Below are positions 51,753 through 59,888 of a stretch of 64,000 bases of DNA, one piece after another. Position numbers and translations under genes: made by a program. This DNA is from Bacteroidales bacterium KHT7. Its GTDB lineage: Bacteria; Bacteroidota; Bacteroidia; Bacteroidales; Bacteroidaceae. Location: contig FNBQ01000009.1 in NCBI GenBank assembly GCA_900102385.1, positions 7,583 through 71,582 of the forward strand. The letters are read 5' to 3'. The notes under the pieces are model-generated. The model was not told the origin of the DNA, made no database searches, and saw only the letters and a list, made by a program, of their open reading frames with translations. The number at the start of each line of letters is the position of its first letter. Position 1 is the first letter of the stretch.

Positions 51753-53357
51753 ATGAATATTAAGAATTTTGGCAATTATCTGGGTCGCAACAGCAGAATT
51801 GTTCTTGCCGTTGCCATGTTTGTCGGCGTGTTCTTGTTTTGGTTTGTGCGCTATCCTTATGCGTTGTCGTATCAGGAGCAGAACCAACTTTTTTTGTATA
51901 CCGCCGATTATCTCGTGTCGGATGTGAGCAAGATGGGCGGGCTTGCTGCCTATTTGGGCGAATTCATCGTTCAGTTCTACTACGTTGAGTGGCTTGGAGC
52001 GGCTATGCTGGCACTCGTCTATGTGCTGCTTTACGTCCTGCTTTCACGCGTGATGAAACCGTCGTTCGCTCTTGTTCCGTGCGTGCTGATGCTTTGGCAT
52101 TATGGCGACGAGAACGTCCTTCTTGCCTATATGATGGCGGCGATTCTTTCGCTTGCAGCATATCTCGCCATGAAAAAAATGCCGGTTTATTCGGATGTAG
52201 TCGTTGTTCCGGCGTTGTTCTGGCTTGCCGGACCGATGGCTTGGCTTTACGTCGTGCTTCGGTCAATCCGGCAGAAACTGTACTTCGGACTGGCTCTTGC
52301 GGCATATTCCGCAATCGTGGCGGCGGTACTTGCCTTTGTCGTTCTGCTACAATATCCCGTTCAGTCGGCTTTCTTCGGAATTGGCTATCATGCCGTGCCG
52401 ATGACATATCCTGCGCTACAGTTTGTAATTCCTCTGGCGGTCGTTCTGCTTTCCCTTGCATCAGAAAAGTTGCAGAATGTAAGATATCTGGACTGTGCGG
52501 CACTTCTTTCGGCTGTTGTCCTATCTTTTTATGCCGATAAAATCGGCTTCGACAAGGAGAAATACGAGGTTCTGAAACTCGACTATCTGGTAAGAAACGA
52601 GCGATGGAACGACATAATTTCGCTTTCAGAGAACCATCAGATGCAGAACAACTACGGCTCGGTGTGCGTAAATCTGGCACTTGCCAAGACAGGGCAGTTG
52701 CCTTACCGCATGTTCACGTTCTACCAGAGCGGTCCTGATGCCTTGGCTATGGGCTTTGAGCGCGACAATCTGACGTGCATCCCTACAATGGAGACGTTCT
52801 ATCATCTTGGAATGGTAAACGAGTGTATGCGATATGCCTTCGACATTCAGGAAAGCATCTTGACGGGCAAGAGCAGCGGACGAATGACCAAGCGTATTGC
52901 CGAGTGTTGCCTTGCCAACGGCTGGAACGATGTGGCGCAGAAGCATCTTGGTATGCTCAGACATTCGCTTTTCTATCGCTCGTGGGCAGAGAAGGCCGCC
53001 GTGAGCCCTCATCTTAAAGCGTTCAGATACAAGGACGATTTTCTGTATAACTACAACGAGATTGACAAGATGTTCGGAATGTTGTTCCAAAGCAATCCGA
53101 AGAACAAGATGGCGCTCGAATACTTCTTGGGTCAGACGCTCCTTAACTGCGATGCGCAAGGATTCATGCAGTATCTGGGCTGGGCTGGTCAGTACGGCGG
53201 CTATGGAGAAATGCCCGAGGGTTATGCCGATGCCGTGCGTTGTATTCAGCAGAGAGGAAACGTAAGGTACTCAAACTATGCCGACTATCTGCACTCGTTC
53301 ATGCAGAGGGCTCAGGAGATGGGCGTAAATATTAACGAAAACAATTCAGTACACTAA
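51753..53357 (+). CDS. DUF6057-family polytopic membrane protein
   Basis: A 534-residue protein. The N-terminal half has about eight to nine hydrophobic segments (from 'IVLAVAMFVGVFLFWFV' near residue 18 to about residue 260), and the C-terminal half (about 275-534) is soluble and helical, with short tetratricopeptide-like stretches ('NDIISLSENHQMQNNYGSV', 'CLANGWNDVAQKHLGM'). The family is Bacteroidetes-specific with unknown function. It is 5 bp upstream of the CxxCH/PD40 lipoprotein gene; this conserved-looking pairing suggests an envelope complex. Confidence 0.82.
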   Translation: MNIKNFGNYLGRNSRIVLAVAMFVGVFLFWFVRYPYALSYQEQNQLFLYTADYLVSDVSKMGGLAAYLGEFIVQFYYVEWLGAAMLALVYVLLYVLLSRVMKPSFALVPCVLMLWHYGDENVLLAYMMAAILSLAAYLAMKKMPVYSDVVVVPALFWLAGPMAWLYVVLRSIRQKLYFGLALAAYSAIVAAVLAFVVLLQYPVQSAFFGIGYHAVPMTYPALQFVIPLAVVLLSLASEKLQNVRYLDCAALLSAVVLSFYADKIGFDKEKYEVLKLDYLVRNERWNDIISLSENHQMQNNYGSVCVNLALAKTGQLPYRMFTFYQSGPDALAMGFERDNLTCIPTMETFYHLGMVNECMRYAFDIQESILTGKSSGRMTKRIAECCLANGWNDVAQKHLGMLRHSLFYRSWAEKAAVSPHLKAFRYKDDFLYNYNEIDKMFGMLFQSNPKNKMALEYFLGQTLLNCDAQGFMQYLGWAGQYGGYGEMPEGYADAVRCIQQRGNVRYSNYADYLHSFMQRAQEMGVNINENNSVH

Positions 53358-53362
53358 GAAAA

Positions 53363-54829
53363 ATGAAGAAGATATATCTACTCGCCATCGTAGCCCTGCT
53401 TTCATCGTGCATGAAGCAGGTCGAGAATCCGACGGAGAGCGGCACGCAGCCCGAGATTTTTCCCGATTATGTGGGCGTAACCATTCCTGCAGGCATCGCG
53501 CCGATGGATTTCGGAATGAAGGACGATGCTTTTACGCTCGTTGATGTGGTAGCCACCGGAAGCAAGGGAGGAGAACTGCACGTTCAGGGCGAATATGCCG
53601 ATTTTGACGTGGAAGATTGGCACGACCTTACCGAGCGTAACATAGGCGGACAGATTTCGTTCGTGGTGTCGGCTCTGAAGAATGGCAGATGGACGCGCTA
53701 CAAGAGCTTCGTGATGAACGTGAGCCGCCATCGTCTCGACGACTACGGAATAACATACCGCCGTATTGCTCCGGGCTACGAGTGCGGCGGCGACATAGGC
53801 ATCTACCAGCGCGACATCCACACATTCGACGAGGAGGCTATGTTTACCGTCGATGCCGTTCCGGGGCAATGTATGAACTGCCATACAGCCAACCGCGCAA
53901 GTGCCGACGAGTTTCTGTTGCACGTCCGCGGCGAGAAGAGCGGAACGATGCTTCAGCAGAACGGCAAACAGACGTGGCTTAACACCAAGACCGACAGCAC
54001 CAAGGCAAACATGAGTTACAGCTATTGGCATCCGTCGGGCAACTATATCGTTTCGTCGGTAAACACTATATTTCAGGCATTCTTCGTCGGCAACAAACGT
54101 CGGATAGAGGTCTACGACCTTATAAGCGACGTTCTGGTTTACGATGTAAAGAAGAATCAACTCTTGCTCGACAATCGTCTGCAAACGCCCGATTTCGAGT
54201 CGTATCCTTCATTCTCTGCCGATGGAACCGCCATTTTCTTCAGCACGTCAAAACTATGCAACGTGCCTGTCGATTACGAGAAGATGAAATACAGTCTTTG
54301 CAAAATAGACTTCGACCCGGCTAACGGAACGTTTGGCGAGAGGGTAGACACGCTCCTCAACGCCGAGGCTCTCGACAAGAGTTTCACCTTCGCCCGTCCG
54401 TCGTTCGATGGCAAGTGGCTGATGTATAATGCCATGGACTGCGGAAACTTTCCGGTAAACCACAAGGAGTCCGATTTGTGGATAATGGACTTGCGCAACG
54501 GCAACACTCGCGCCTTGAAAGAGGTTAATAGCGATGATGCCGAGAGTTTTCACAACTGGAGCAGTCAGAGCCATTGGTTTGTGTTCTCAAGCCGTAGGAT
54601 AGACGGAATGTACACCAACGCTTATTTCGCATGCATTGGCGACGACGGAAAGGCTACAAAGCCGTTCCTGCTGCCGCAACGCAACCCTAAGAAGCATTAT
54701 CGCGAGTCGCTCGACTCGTACAACTGTCCCGAGTTTACAAAGACAAAGGTCTGTTTCGATGCCCGACAAGCCGGAAGCGAATGTCTTGGCGGCAATAGAA
54801 AGCAGGTTGATTTAGCAATTCACAATTGA
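53363..54829 (+). CDS. Lipoprotein with CxxCH heme motif and PD40/TolB-like propeller
   Basis: The 488 residues start with a lipobox signal ('LLAIVALLSSCMKQ', Cys near residue 16). One c-type heme motif CxxCH is present as 'GQCMNCHTANRAS' (about 170-182). After it come WD40-like/PD40 blades ('SYSYWHPSGNYIVSSV', 'SYPSFSADGTAIFFST', 'ARPSFDGKWLMYNA', 'SQSHWFVFSSRRIDG'). A propeller plus a possible heme suggests an envelope redox or sensing role, but no c-type maturation gene is visible here. The last codons run into the TTGACAATT-type repeat, which supplies the stop. Confidence 0.75.
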   Translation: MKKIYLLAIVALLSSCMKQVENPTESGTQPEIFPDYVGVTIPAGIAPMDFGMKDDAFTLVDVVATGSKGGELHVQGEYADFDVEDWHDLTERNIGGQISFVVSALKNGRWTRYKSFVMNVSRHRLDDYGITYRRIAPGYECGGDIGIYQRDIHTFDEEAMFTVDAVPGQCMNCHTANRASADEFLLHVRGEKSGTMLQQNGKQTWLNTKTDSTKANMSYSYWHPSGNYIVSSVNTIFQAFFVGNKRRIEVYDLISDVLVYDVKKNQLLLDNRLQTPDFESYPSFSADGTAIFFSTSKLCNVPVDYEKMKYSLCKIDFDPANGTFGERVDTLLNAEALDKSFTFARPSFDGKWLMYNAMDCGNFPVNHKESDLWIMDLRNGNTRALKEVNSDDAESFHNWSSQSHWFVFSSRRIDGMYTNAYFACIGDDGKATKPFLLPQRNPKKHYRESLDSYNCPEFTKTKVCFDARQAGSECLGGNRKQVDLAIHN

Positions 54830-54898
54830 CAGTTGAAAATTCTTTTGAATTGACAGTTGACAATTTTATTTAATTGAAATTTGGAGCTTGAAAGTTGA
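54818..54898 (+). repeat. TTGACAATT-type repeat overlapping a stop codon
   Basis: Variants of AATTGACAGTTGA repeat here, beginning within the last codons of the PD40 lipoprotein gene (stop TGA at 54827-54829 is part of the repeat). The related repeat at 59826-59888 begins at the stop codon of the TonB receptor gene. Confidence 0.6.
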
Positions 54899-54906
54899 TT
54901 ATTCGT

Positions 54907-55246
54907 ATCAAGGTAGATTTTACATAGAGGCAAGCTATATTGAAGTAAGCCGACGGTAAGCCGAAAGTAAGGGGATGCCAAGGGAGTACCAAGCCGAAAG
55001 GTATGGAGTAGTTACGTTCAAGGTACGTTCAAGATACGGAGAAGTAAGCCGGAAGATACGGGGTAGCTACGGGGTAGGAACGGAGTAGCTACGGGGAAGG
55101 TACGTTTAAGATACGTTCAGGGTTCGTTCAAGTTACGTTCAAGATACGTTCAAGCAAGCCGGAAGTTACGTTCAGGGTACGGAGAAGGTTCGGGCAAGTA
55201 AGCCGGAAGGTTCGGACAAGATACGAAGAAGATATAAGGTGAGAAG
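54907..55246 (+). repeat. 11-bp period tandem array D (about 31 units)
   Basis: From 54928 to 55246, 29 consecutive 11-mers follow without any insertion or deletion (one 10-base slip lies before, at 54918-54927). Typical units: GTTCAAGATAC, GTTCAAGGTAC, GGGGTAGCTAC, GGAGTAGCTAC, CCGGAAGTTAC, GGAGAAGTAAG. Column 7 is almost always G and column 10 usually A. Units diverge strongly in sequence while the phase is preserved. No ORF. This is the longest array of the family. Confidence 0.9.
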
Positions 55247-55279
55247 GTTGAAAAAATCGGAGTGTAAGCAGTAGTAGGC

Positions 55280-55560
55280 AGAACTAAGGAAACCCGAAGG
55301 CATCCCGAAGGATTAGCCACAAGTAAAGCCGAATTTGCCGCTCGACCTATGGTCGCTCTTGCTACCGAAGGGACGCAAGAATTTGGCTGAGAACAAAATC
55401 GGGAATTTGCAATTCCCACCGCTAAAAAACAAGTAATGCGAAGCCGAAGGGACGCAAGAATTCCCACCGCTGAAGAAATCTGTAACGCACAAATATCGTA
55501 TTCTTACATAACCTCTTGTCGCTGAGCGACAATGCGAGTTGCAAGCTTTCGAGTTCGCAT
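55280..55560. repeat. REP-like hairpins and 19-bp direct repeats
   Basis: A 19-bp direct repeat (CCGAAGGGACGCAAGAATT at 55364-55382 and 55444-55462) and AATTCCCACCGCT (55411-55423, 55459-55471). Small palindromes CGACC-tat-GGTCG (55343-55355) and TTGTCGC-tga-GCGACAA (55516-55532). The segment CCCGAAGGCATCCCGAAG near 55290 is the inverse of an 18-mer near 875 in the first repeat island. No gene is seen. Confidence 0.6.
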
Positions 55561-55701
55561 AAATTTTTTGGTTTGACACAAATTAAATTGGGAAAAGGTG
55601 TTTCATTTCCAAAAAGTAGGATAAGAAGAAATAAAGAAAATTCGGCAGAACGGAGCGTGGGTTATTATGTCACGGCAGATGTGATTTTCTACTCTGTTAA
55701 T

Positions 55702-55852
55702 CCCAAATCGGTCATTAGAAATTTTGCCTTACATAATGTTCAGATAAGTATTCGGAGCCTATGAAAATATAAGCGAAAAGTGCTAATGATTGACTCTGAA
55801 TATTAAACCAACTTACATTTTGCTACTTATTTTTTCTAATGACCGTTTTGGG
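55702..55852. mobile_element. MITE-like or IS-relic inverted repeat element
   Basis: Imperfect terminal repeats: CCCAAATCGGTCATTAGAAA (55702-55721) and, inverted, TTTCTAATGACCGTTTTGGG (55833-55852), 18 of 20 matching. They enclose 111 bp with no ORF. A minus-strand TACCTTTG box lies just to the right (55892-55899) and would transcribe through the element, as in the leaders of Bacteroidetes transposase genes. No transposase is present. Confidence 0.5.
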
Positions 55853-56290
55853 TTTAATTCCATCCTATATGATTTCTCGTTTATTACCTTGCAAAGGTAC
55901 TCATTTTTTATCGAGAGTAAGGCATTTGTTTACCGTTTCGCGCGTAATTTTAAGCAAATTTTATCTAAAAATACATCTTTTGGAGAGTAAAAGTTCCGTT
56001 AATTGAAGTTTTTTGAGTACTTTTACAATATGCAAATTGAAAATTGCATAGAATGACGTAGATGTATAACTGACGTATCATCAGGAGAAGTGTTTTACTT
56101 CTTGCATGTGACATTCGGAAAATTGCCAATTAGAAGAATGTGTCCCATTAGCAAGTTAGTGAAATGCTTGCGCCTTAGCAGGTGCAGGCTTTCCTTATTT
56201 GTGGGACTTAGGTGTTTGGCGATACCTCCGAATGTGCAAATACAGGATTGTTTGCACCTTTTCTTTTGTGTGTCGCAAAACAGGTAACGA
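55853..56290. other. AT-rich intergenic stretch
   Basis: Apart from the minus-strand TACCTTTG box (55892-55899) and small palindromes (ATGCAAATT/AATTGCAT near 56030-56050), I see no gene. A frame at 56090-56287 starts only at TTG and has no protein-like features. Confidence 0.4.
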
Positions 56291-56542
56291 ATGAAAAACA
56301 TTGGAATAATTGCAGCAGGAATTGTGATTTTCGTCCTTGTAGTTTTCTTGATTACCATAAACAATTGGGACAAGAAAATAGAACGGGGAGAGAGTATACA
56401 ACAGAGTGAGGAAGGAGATGCTATTGCGAAATTTTTCCTATACCTCTTTGTTGTTGCCTTTATTGTGTTTAACATTGTTGTAATGAAAGATTGCTCTGGG
56501 GGGAGTAATATTCCATTTGAAGAAACCATAAGACATAATTAA
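56291..56542 (+). CDS. Unrecognised small two-TM membrane protein
   Basis: The 83 residues contain two clear hydrophobic helices (about 4-22 'IGIIAAGIVIFVLVVFLIT' and about 48-65 'FFLYLFVVAFIVFNIVVM') separated by a charged 25-residue loop. I do not recognise a family. It is the first of four same-strand, AT-rich genes; the next starts 9 bp after its stop. The base composition is clearly more AT-rich than the flanking PD40 and HmuY loci. Confidence 0.6.
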   Translation: MKNIGIIAAGIVIFVLVVFLITINNWDKKIERGESIQQSEEGDAIAKFFLYLFVVAFIVFNIVVMKDCSGGSNIPFEETIRHN

Positions 56543-56551
56543 TTATTGAAT

Positions 56552-57739
56552 ATGAGAAAAGTTGGTATTGTATTGTTAGTTTTTGCCATAGGGAATCTAC
56601 TTGTGGCTATTATTGCTTCCGTTAGTGGCGAGACTTATGCCGCCGGGAGTAAGTTTTCGAGTTCTCTTTTGTTGGGAGCGATAGGCGGACTTCTATGTTA
56701 TTTTGGTGGCAAGAAAGACACATCTAATCAAGAAAACATAAATAGAAGTTCACCTCAAGAATCCTCAATTGTCAAAGAAAGTCCATGGCAGGAATACGAA
56801 AGGCTTAATCCAACAAAAGCGAAGGCAATTGAAGAAATCACAGAAAGGAAGATGTCTTTGCAGAGTGAAAGAGATGTGCAAGAAATTATATCATCAATGG
56901 AAAGATGGGCTAGAAACATTGGCTGTCAAATACAAGAAATAAAAACAAAGTTTCTGCAAACATATCAATCCACATTTGACAATGCCGACACAAAAGAAAT
57001 CTTGGAACATTTGAAAAACACGAAACTGAAAGAAGAAGCTAATCGCTTCAATATATCTACTCAGAATACTTGTACGCATTTTATGATTAAGTGGCTCACA
57101 GAAATTTTGCAAAAAGAAGCCGCCTTATCAGCAAATAATCACATAAATTATCGCAACAAGATGTCCGCAAGAGATTTGGTGATAAGTGAAAATGCAAGCC
57201 TTCAGTTTGTCCAGAACCCCAACACTGGCAAAATCTTCTTTGTCTGCGGTAGTAAAAAGGGATATGTTAGTCCAGCAGCACTGGAAAATATGGAAACAGG
57301 ATCACTCGATGATTTCTATTATGCAGAGGTGAGCAATAATAAAGGTAATTATGTGCCGTGTCTCATGTTAGTGAATAAACAAAAGGTTATACATTCTCTT
57401 AATGTAGAAGCAGACCATCCAGTCAGTAACGGAGTATATACAGATTACACGGGTGAAGAAATTTTGAAAAAGGAGTTGGAAATTAGAAATCGTTTGTGTT
57501 TTTTAATGAAATACTTTATTCAAACAGAATATTGTGAACTCAACGAGTTCCAAGAACTAGAAGATTTAGCCATCCCTATAGCAAATGCAAAGTCGTGTTA
57601 TGAAGATAATGAAAGCATGATAGATATTTGCAAAAAATATGGGTTGGATTATGCAAACATTCTGGATAATGCAACCTCCTTAATAGTTGAGGAATATATT
57701 TCACTTAAAAGTAAGTCTGACGACGATTTACCATTTTAG
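56552..57739 (+). CDS. Unrecognised membrane-anchored protein with long soluble domain
   Basis: The 395 residues begin with two hydrophobic helices (about 3-22 and 36-50, joined by 'GETYAAGSKFSS'), then a 340-residue polar region. That region has a helical segment (about 70-195, with coiled-coil-like 'SERDVQEIISSMERWARNIG'), a beta-rich stretch with 'GKIFFVCGSKKGYVSPAALENM', and a helical, acidic C-terminus ending 'SDDDLPF'. I find no catalytic motif and no family. The ATG at 56552 is preferred to a TTG at 56546. It sits between two small two-TM proteins, so the three may form one membrane assembly. Confidence 0.65.
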   Translation: MRKVGIVLLVFAIGNLLVAIIASVSGETYAAGSKFSSSLLLGAIGGLLCYFGGKKDTSNQENINRSSPQESSIVKESPWQEYERLNPTKAKAIEEITERKMSLQSERDVQEIISSMERWARNIGCQIQEIKTKFLQTYQSTFDNADTKEILEHLKNTKLKEEANRFNISTQNTCTHFMIKWLTEILQKEAALSANNHINYRNKMSARDLVISENASLQFVQNPNTGKIFFVCGSKKGYVSPAALENMETGSLDDFYYAEVSNNKGNYVPCLMLVNKQKVIHSLNVEADHPVSNGVYTDYTGEEILKKELEIRNRLCFLMKYFIQTEYCELNEFQELEDLAIPIANAKSCYEDNESMIDICKKYGLDYANILDNATSLIVEEYISLKSKSDDDLPF

Positions 57740-57749
57740 CATTTGACGT

Positions 57750-57983
57750 ATGAGTAAATTTGAAGTTATATTGGCTGTTATATGGGCTATTATTGTCCTC
57801 ATAATAGTAGGCATTCCTCTTTTTCTATTGATAGCAGGACTTGTGAAAAATGAAATTGACAAAGTAGAGAAAGAAAGCATGGGAATAGTAGGGTGGATAA
57901 TTGCAATACTCATTACTTGTGCCATATTCTATGCCCTATTCTTTGCTGATGAATGCAACATTGAACATTTTAGACATACTTAA
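57750..57983 (+). CDS. Unrecognised small two-TM membrane protein
   Basis: The 77 residues have two hydrophobic helices (about 6-31, 'ILAVIWAIIVLIIVGIPLFL' in part, and about 45-66, 'GIVGWIIAILITCAIFYALF') with a charged linker 'VKNEIDKVEKESM'. No family recognised. It starts 11 bp after the previous gene and shares the two-TM plan, not the sequence, of the protein at 56291. Confidence 0.6.
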   Translation: MSKFEVILAVIWAIIVLIIVGIPLFLLIAGLVKNEIDKVEKESMGIVGWIIAILITCAIFYALFFADECNIEHFRHT

Positions 57984-58070
57984 AGATGACCGCATTAGAT
58001 TATATTTTTTTACTGTCAAATGCCCCAATAAATAAGACTGTTTTGACCCCAAATATCAACTTTTACATAT

Positions 58071-58904
58071 ATGAACACAGAATTTGCAAACATTTACGAA
58101 AACTTGAAACTGACGATTAGTCAGAATATAGCCTTTGAAGGTTCTGAAGATGATTTATGTATTGAAGATGCATCGTTTATAATGAATGCCCTAAGCCAAC
58201 TTGAAATAGAGCAAGGCTATGTGTTGGGACTTTATCCCCATGGATATAGTTTTGGAGAAATAGATAGCAATTATAGGAACTACTACACAATGCCATACGT
58301 CCATAAAGAGAATGCCACGAAATTCTTCTCTCCAGAGCTAAAAACAACCCAACCTCCGAAGAAGACTTGGCTCCAGAGATTGCATTTGGCAAAATGTGAA
58401 CCATGGAAAAAGGAGTATTATTCCTTAGATGAGTATTCCCCTGACATGCTAATTCCAGAACTCTTAATAGATGTATTGGCTAAGAGTGTGCCTTCGCCTT
58501 TGGAGTATGTTAGAATAAATCGTGAAGAAGAAGCTATTTGGGAAGTTTTCTTATTGGACAAATTGAAACATTTTCTGCCAACTTTCAATCATGGGAACTA
58601 TATCCGCCGAAATTTGATATGTGCCCCTTCAGACATAGACCGATTGCCGAACTATATTAAGGATTATATCGCACACTGTTGTCGTATGCATGATGTTGAG
58701 AAAATATTCCCTAAAGTAGAATTCTCTGATGACAGAATTTTGGTTACATGCTGCTATTTCAATCAGCAAAAAGGACTGATTATGTGGGAAACTTCTTACC
58801 GATGGACAGAGATGGGAGACGGAAAGGGAAAAGTAGAAAGACTTTCAGTTCCACATAACATTGAGGACGTTCTTGTCCCTGTAAAAGAAATTGTAAGATA
58901 TTAA
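58071..58904 (+). CDS. Unrecognised 277-residue soluble protein
   Basis: No signal peptide or membrane helix is seen. The protein has a helical start, a middle with several aromatic and Pro residues ('TTQPPKKTWLQRLHLAKCEPWKKEYY'-type, about 105-130), and a beta-rich end ('DDRILVTCCYFNQQKGLIMWETSYRW'-type). I do not recognise a family. It lies 87 bp after the two-TM gene and ends before a long hairpin. It shares the AT-rich composition of the cluster and is its only clearly cytosolic member, so it could be a partner or substrate of the membrane proteins. Confidence 0.6.
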   Translation: MNTEFANIYENLKLTISQNIAFEGSEDDLCIEDASFIMNALSQLEIEQGYVLGLYPHGYSFGEIDSNYRNYYTMPYVHKENATKFFSPELKTTQPPKKTWLQRLHLAKCEPWKKEYYSLDEYSPDMLIPELLIDVLAKSVPSPLEYVRINREEEAIWEVFLLDKLKHFLPTFNHGNYIRRNLICAPSDIDRLPNYIKDYIAHCCRMHDVEKIFPKVEFSDDRILVTCCYFNQQKGLIMWETSYRWTEMGDGKGKVERLSVPHNIEDVLVPVKEIVRY

Positions 58905-59029
58905 AAAGTATTTCCACTCAAGACATTGCGACACAATCAGAGGGAGTGTAAGTAGAACTGTATTAAGGCATTTTTAGAGAATCCGCCCTGTTTAGAATCA
59001 AGATTAGATAAAGATATATTATCAGAAAA

Positions 59030-59078
59030 AAGTACGGCATCTTAAACAATACCGAAGTATTGTAAAAGATGCCTACTT
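59030..59078. terminator. Long hairpin at the end of the unknown cluster
   Basis: Arms 59030-59052 and 59057-59078 (AAGTA.CGGCATCTT..ACAATAC with its complement, a few mismatches) around the loop CGAA. No T tract, but placed between convergent genes. Confidence 0.6.
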
Positions 59079-59130
59079 GGATTTATATAAGGTAATGTGT
59101 CTATTTTGTGTTACTTGAGATTCTTTAGTT

Positions 59131-59658
59131 TTACTTATTTGCGTTTTCTGTTTTCTCGGTTTTCTTGCCGTTCTTTTTGCCGTGAGGGACGTTTATCTTT
59201 CCTGGGTTCTGTCCGTTTCTGCCAAAGGCAAAGGCGTTGGCGTTTCGGTACATTTTCTCAATCTGCTTCTGGTTCAGAATCTTCGAGAAATCTTTGTAAT
59301 ATTTCTCTTTGATGTCGAGAGCCTTGCGTTCGTTGGCGAAACTCTCCTTTATTCTTTCGGCAATCTGCTCCTCGGTCATCTCTTGCTTTGCCTCCTTAGG
59401 ATTGTTGCCGTCGCGCATCATTCGTCTTTCGGGGCGTACAGCCTGTAGCTCAGTAAGATACTGTTTGTAGAGCGGAATGAACTTCTCGCTTGTCTTGTCG
59501 TCGAGCAGAAGTGTTTCTGACATCTTCTTGGCTCTTTGTTCAGTCATCTGTTCGGCCGATGGTCTTTCGCGCATCTGTCGTGCGTTGTCGTTCTTCTGTG
59601 CGTTTGCTGTGATTACTGTAACGAATGCAGCAGCGAGGAAAAAAAGTCTTGTCTTCAT
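59131..59658 (-). CDS. Periplasmic Spy/CpxP-like protein
   Basis: The 175 residues have a signal peptide ('RLFFLAAAFVTVITANAQ') followed by an all-helical, highly charged chain with repeats of the form 'TSEKFIPLYKQYLTELQ' and 'NQKQIEKMYRNANAF', resembling the Spy/CpxP-type helical hooks of Bacteroidetes. Such proteins are stress-induced periplasmic chaperones or sensors. The C-terminal tail is Lys/Asn-rich. A consensus promoter (59713-59743) gives it its own transcript, separate from the TonB receptor by a terminator. Confidence 0.7.
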   Translation of the reverse strand: MKTRLFFLAAAFVTVITANAQKNDNARQMRERPSAEQMTEQRAKKMSETLLLDDKTSEKFIPLYKQYLTELQAVRPERRMMRDGNNPKEAKQEMTEEQIAERIKESFANERKALDIKEKYYKDFSKILNQKQIEKMYRNANAFAFGRNGQNPGKINVPHGKKNGKKTEKTENANK

Positions 59659-59712
59659 TGTTGTTAAAATTTAGTATTGTAAAAAATGTAGATTTGTTTG
59701 CTTTAACTGCTG

Positions 59713-59743
59713 CAAAGATATAGGGAGAAAAATCCTAAGCAAA
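59713..59743 (-). promoter_or_regulatory. Consensus promoter of the Spy-like gene
   Basis: On the minus strand TTTG (59740-59743), a 19-bp spacer, TATCTTTG (59713-59720). Confidence 0.75.
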
Positions 59744-59772
59744 TGTAAAATCCCTAATTATCAGAAGGAAAA

Positions 59773-59809
59773 TCCCCATTTCTGTTTTTTGATAAAACAG
59801 AAACAGGGA
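59773..59809 (-). terminator. Terminator of the HmuY/TonB receptor operon
   Basis: Sixteen-base arms (59773-59788 and 59794-59809, with one G-T pair) and a 5-base loop; TTTT follows the stem on the minus strand. Confidence 0.75.
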
Positions 59810-59825
59810 TTCCTCGAAAGAAAAT

Positions 59826-59888
59826 TGTCAATTGTCCATTGTCAATTCTGAATTTTCAACTTTCAAGTTTAAATTTTCAATTTACAAG
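59826..59888 (-). repeat. TTGACAATT-type repeat at the TonB receptor stop codon
   Basis: On the minus strand the repeat begins right at the receptor's TAA (59882-59884) and reads as AATTGAAAATT, CTTGAAAGTTGAAAATTC, AATTGACAATGG, ACAATTGACAATT. The same family lies at 54818-54898. Confidence 0.6.

Noticed and set aside
55150-55579. Two minus-strand ORFs of 105 and 88 residues
   Set aside because: They consist of array D and REP-like repeats read antisense, with internal repeats explained by the DNA repeats.
55702-55899. Intact insertion sequence
   Set aside because: Inverted ends and a promoter box are present, but there is no transposase frame; only a MITE or relic is supported.
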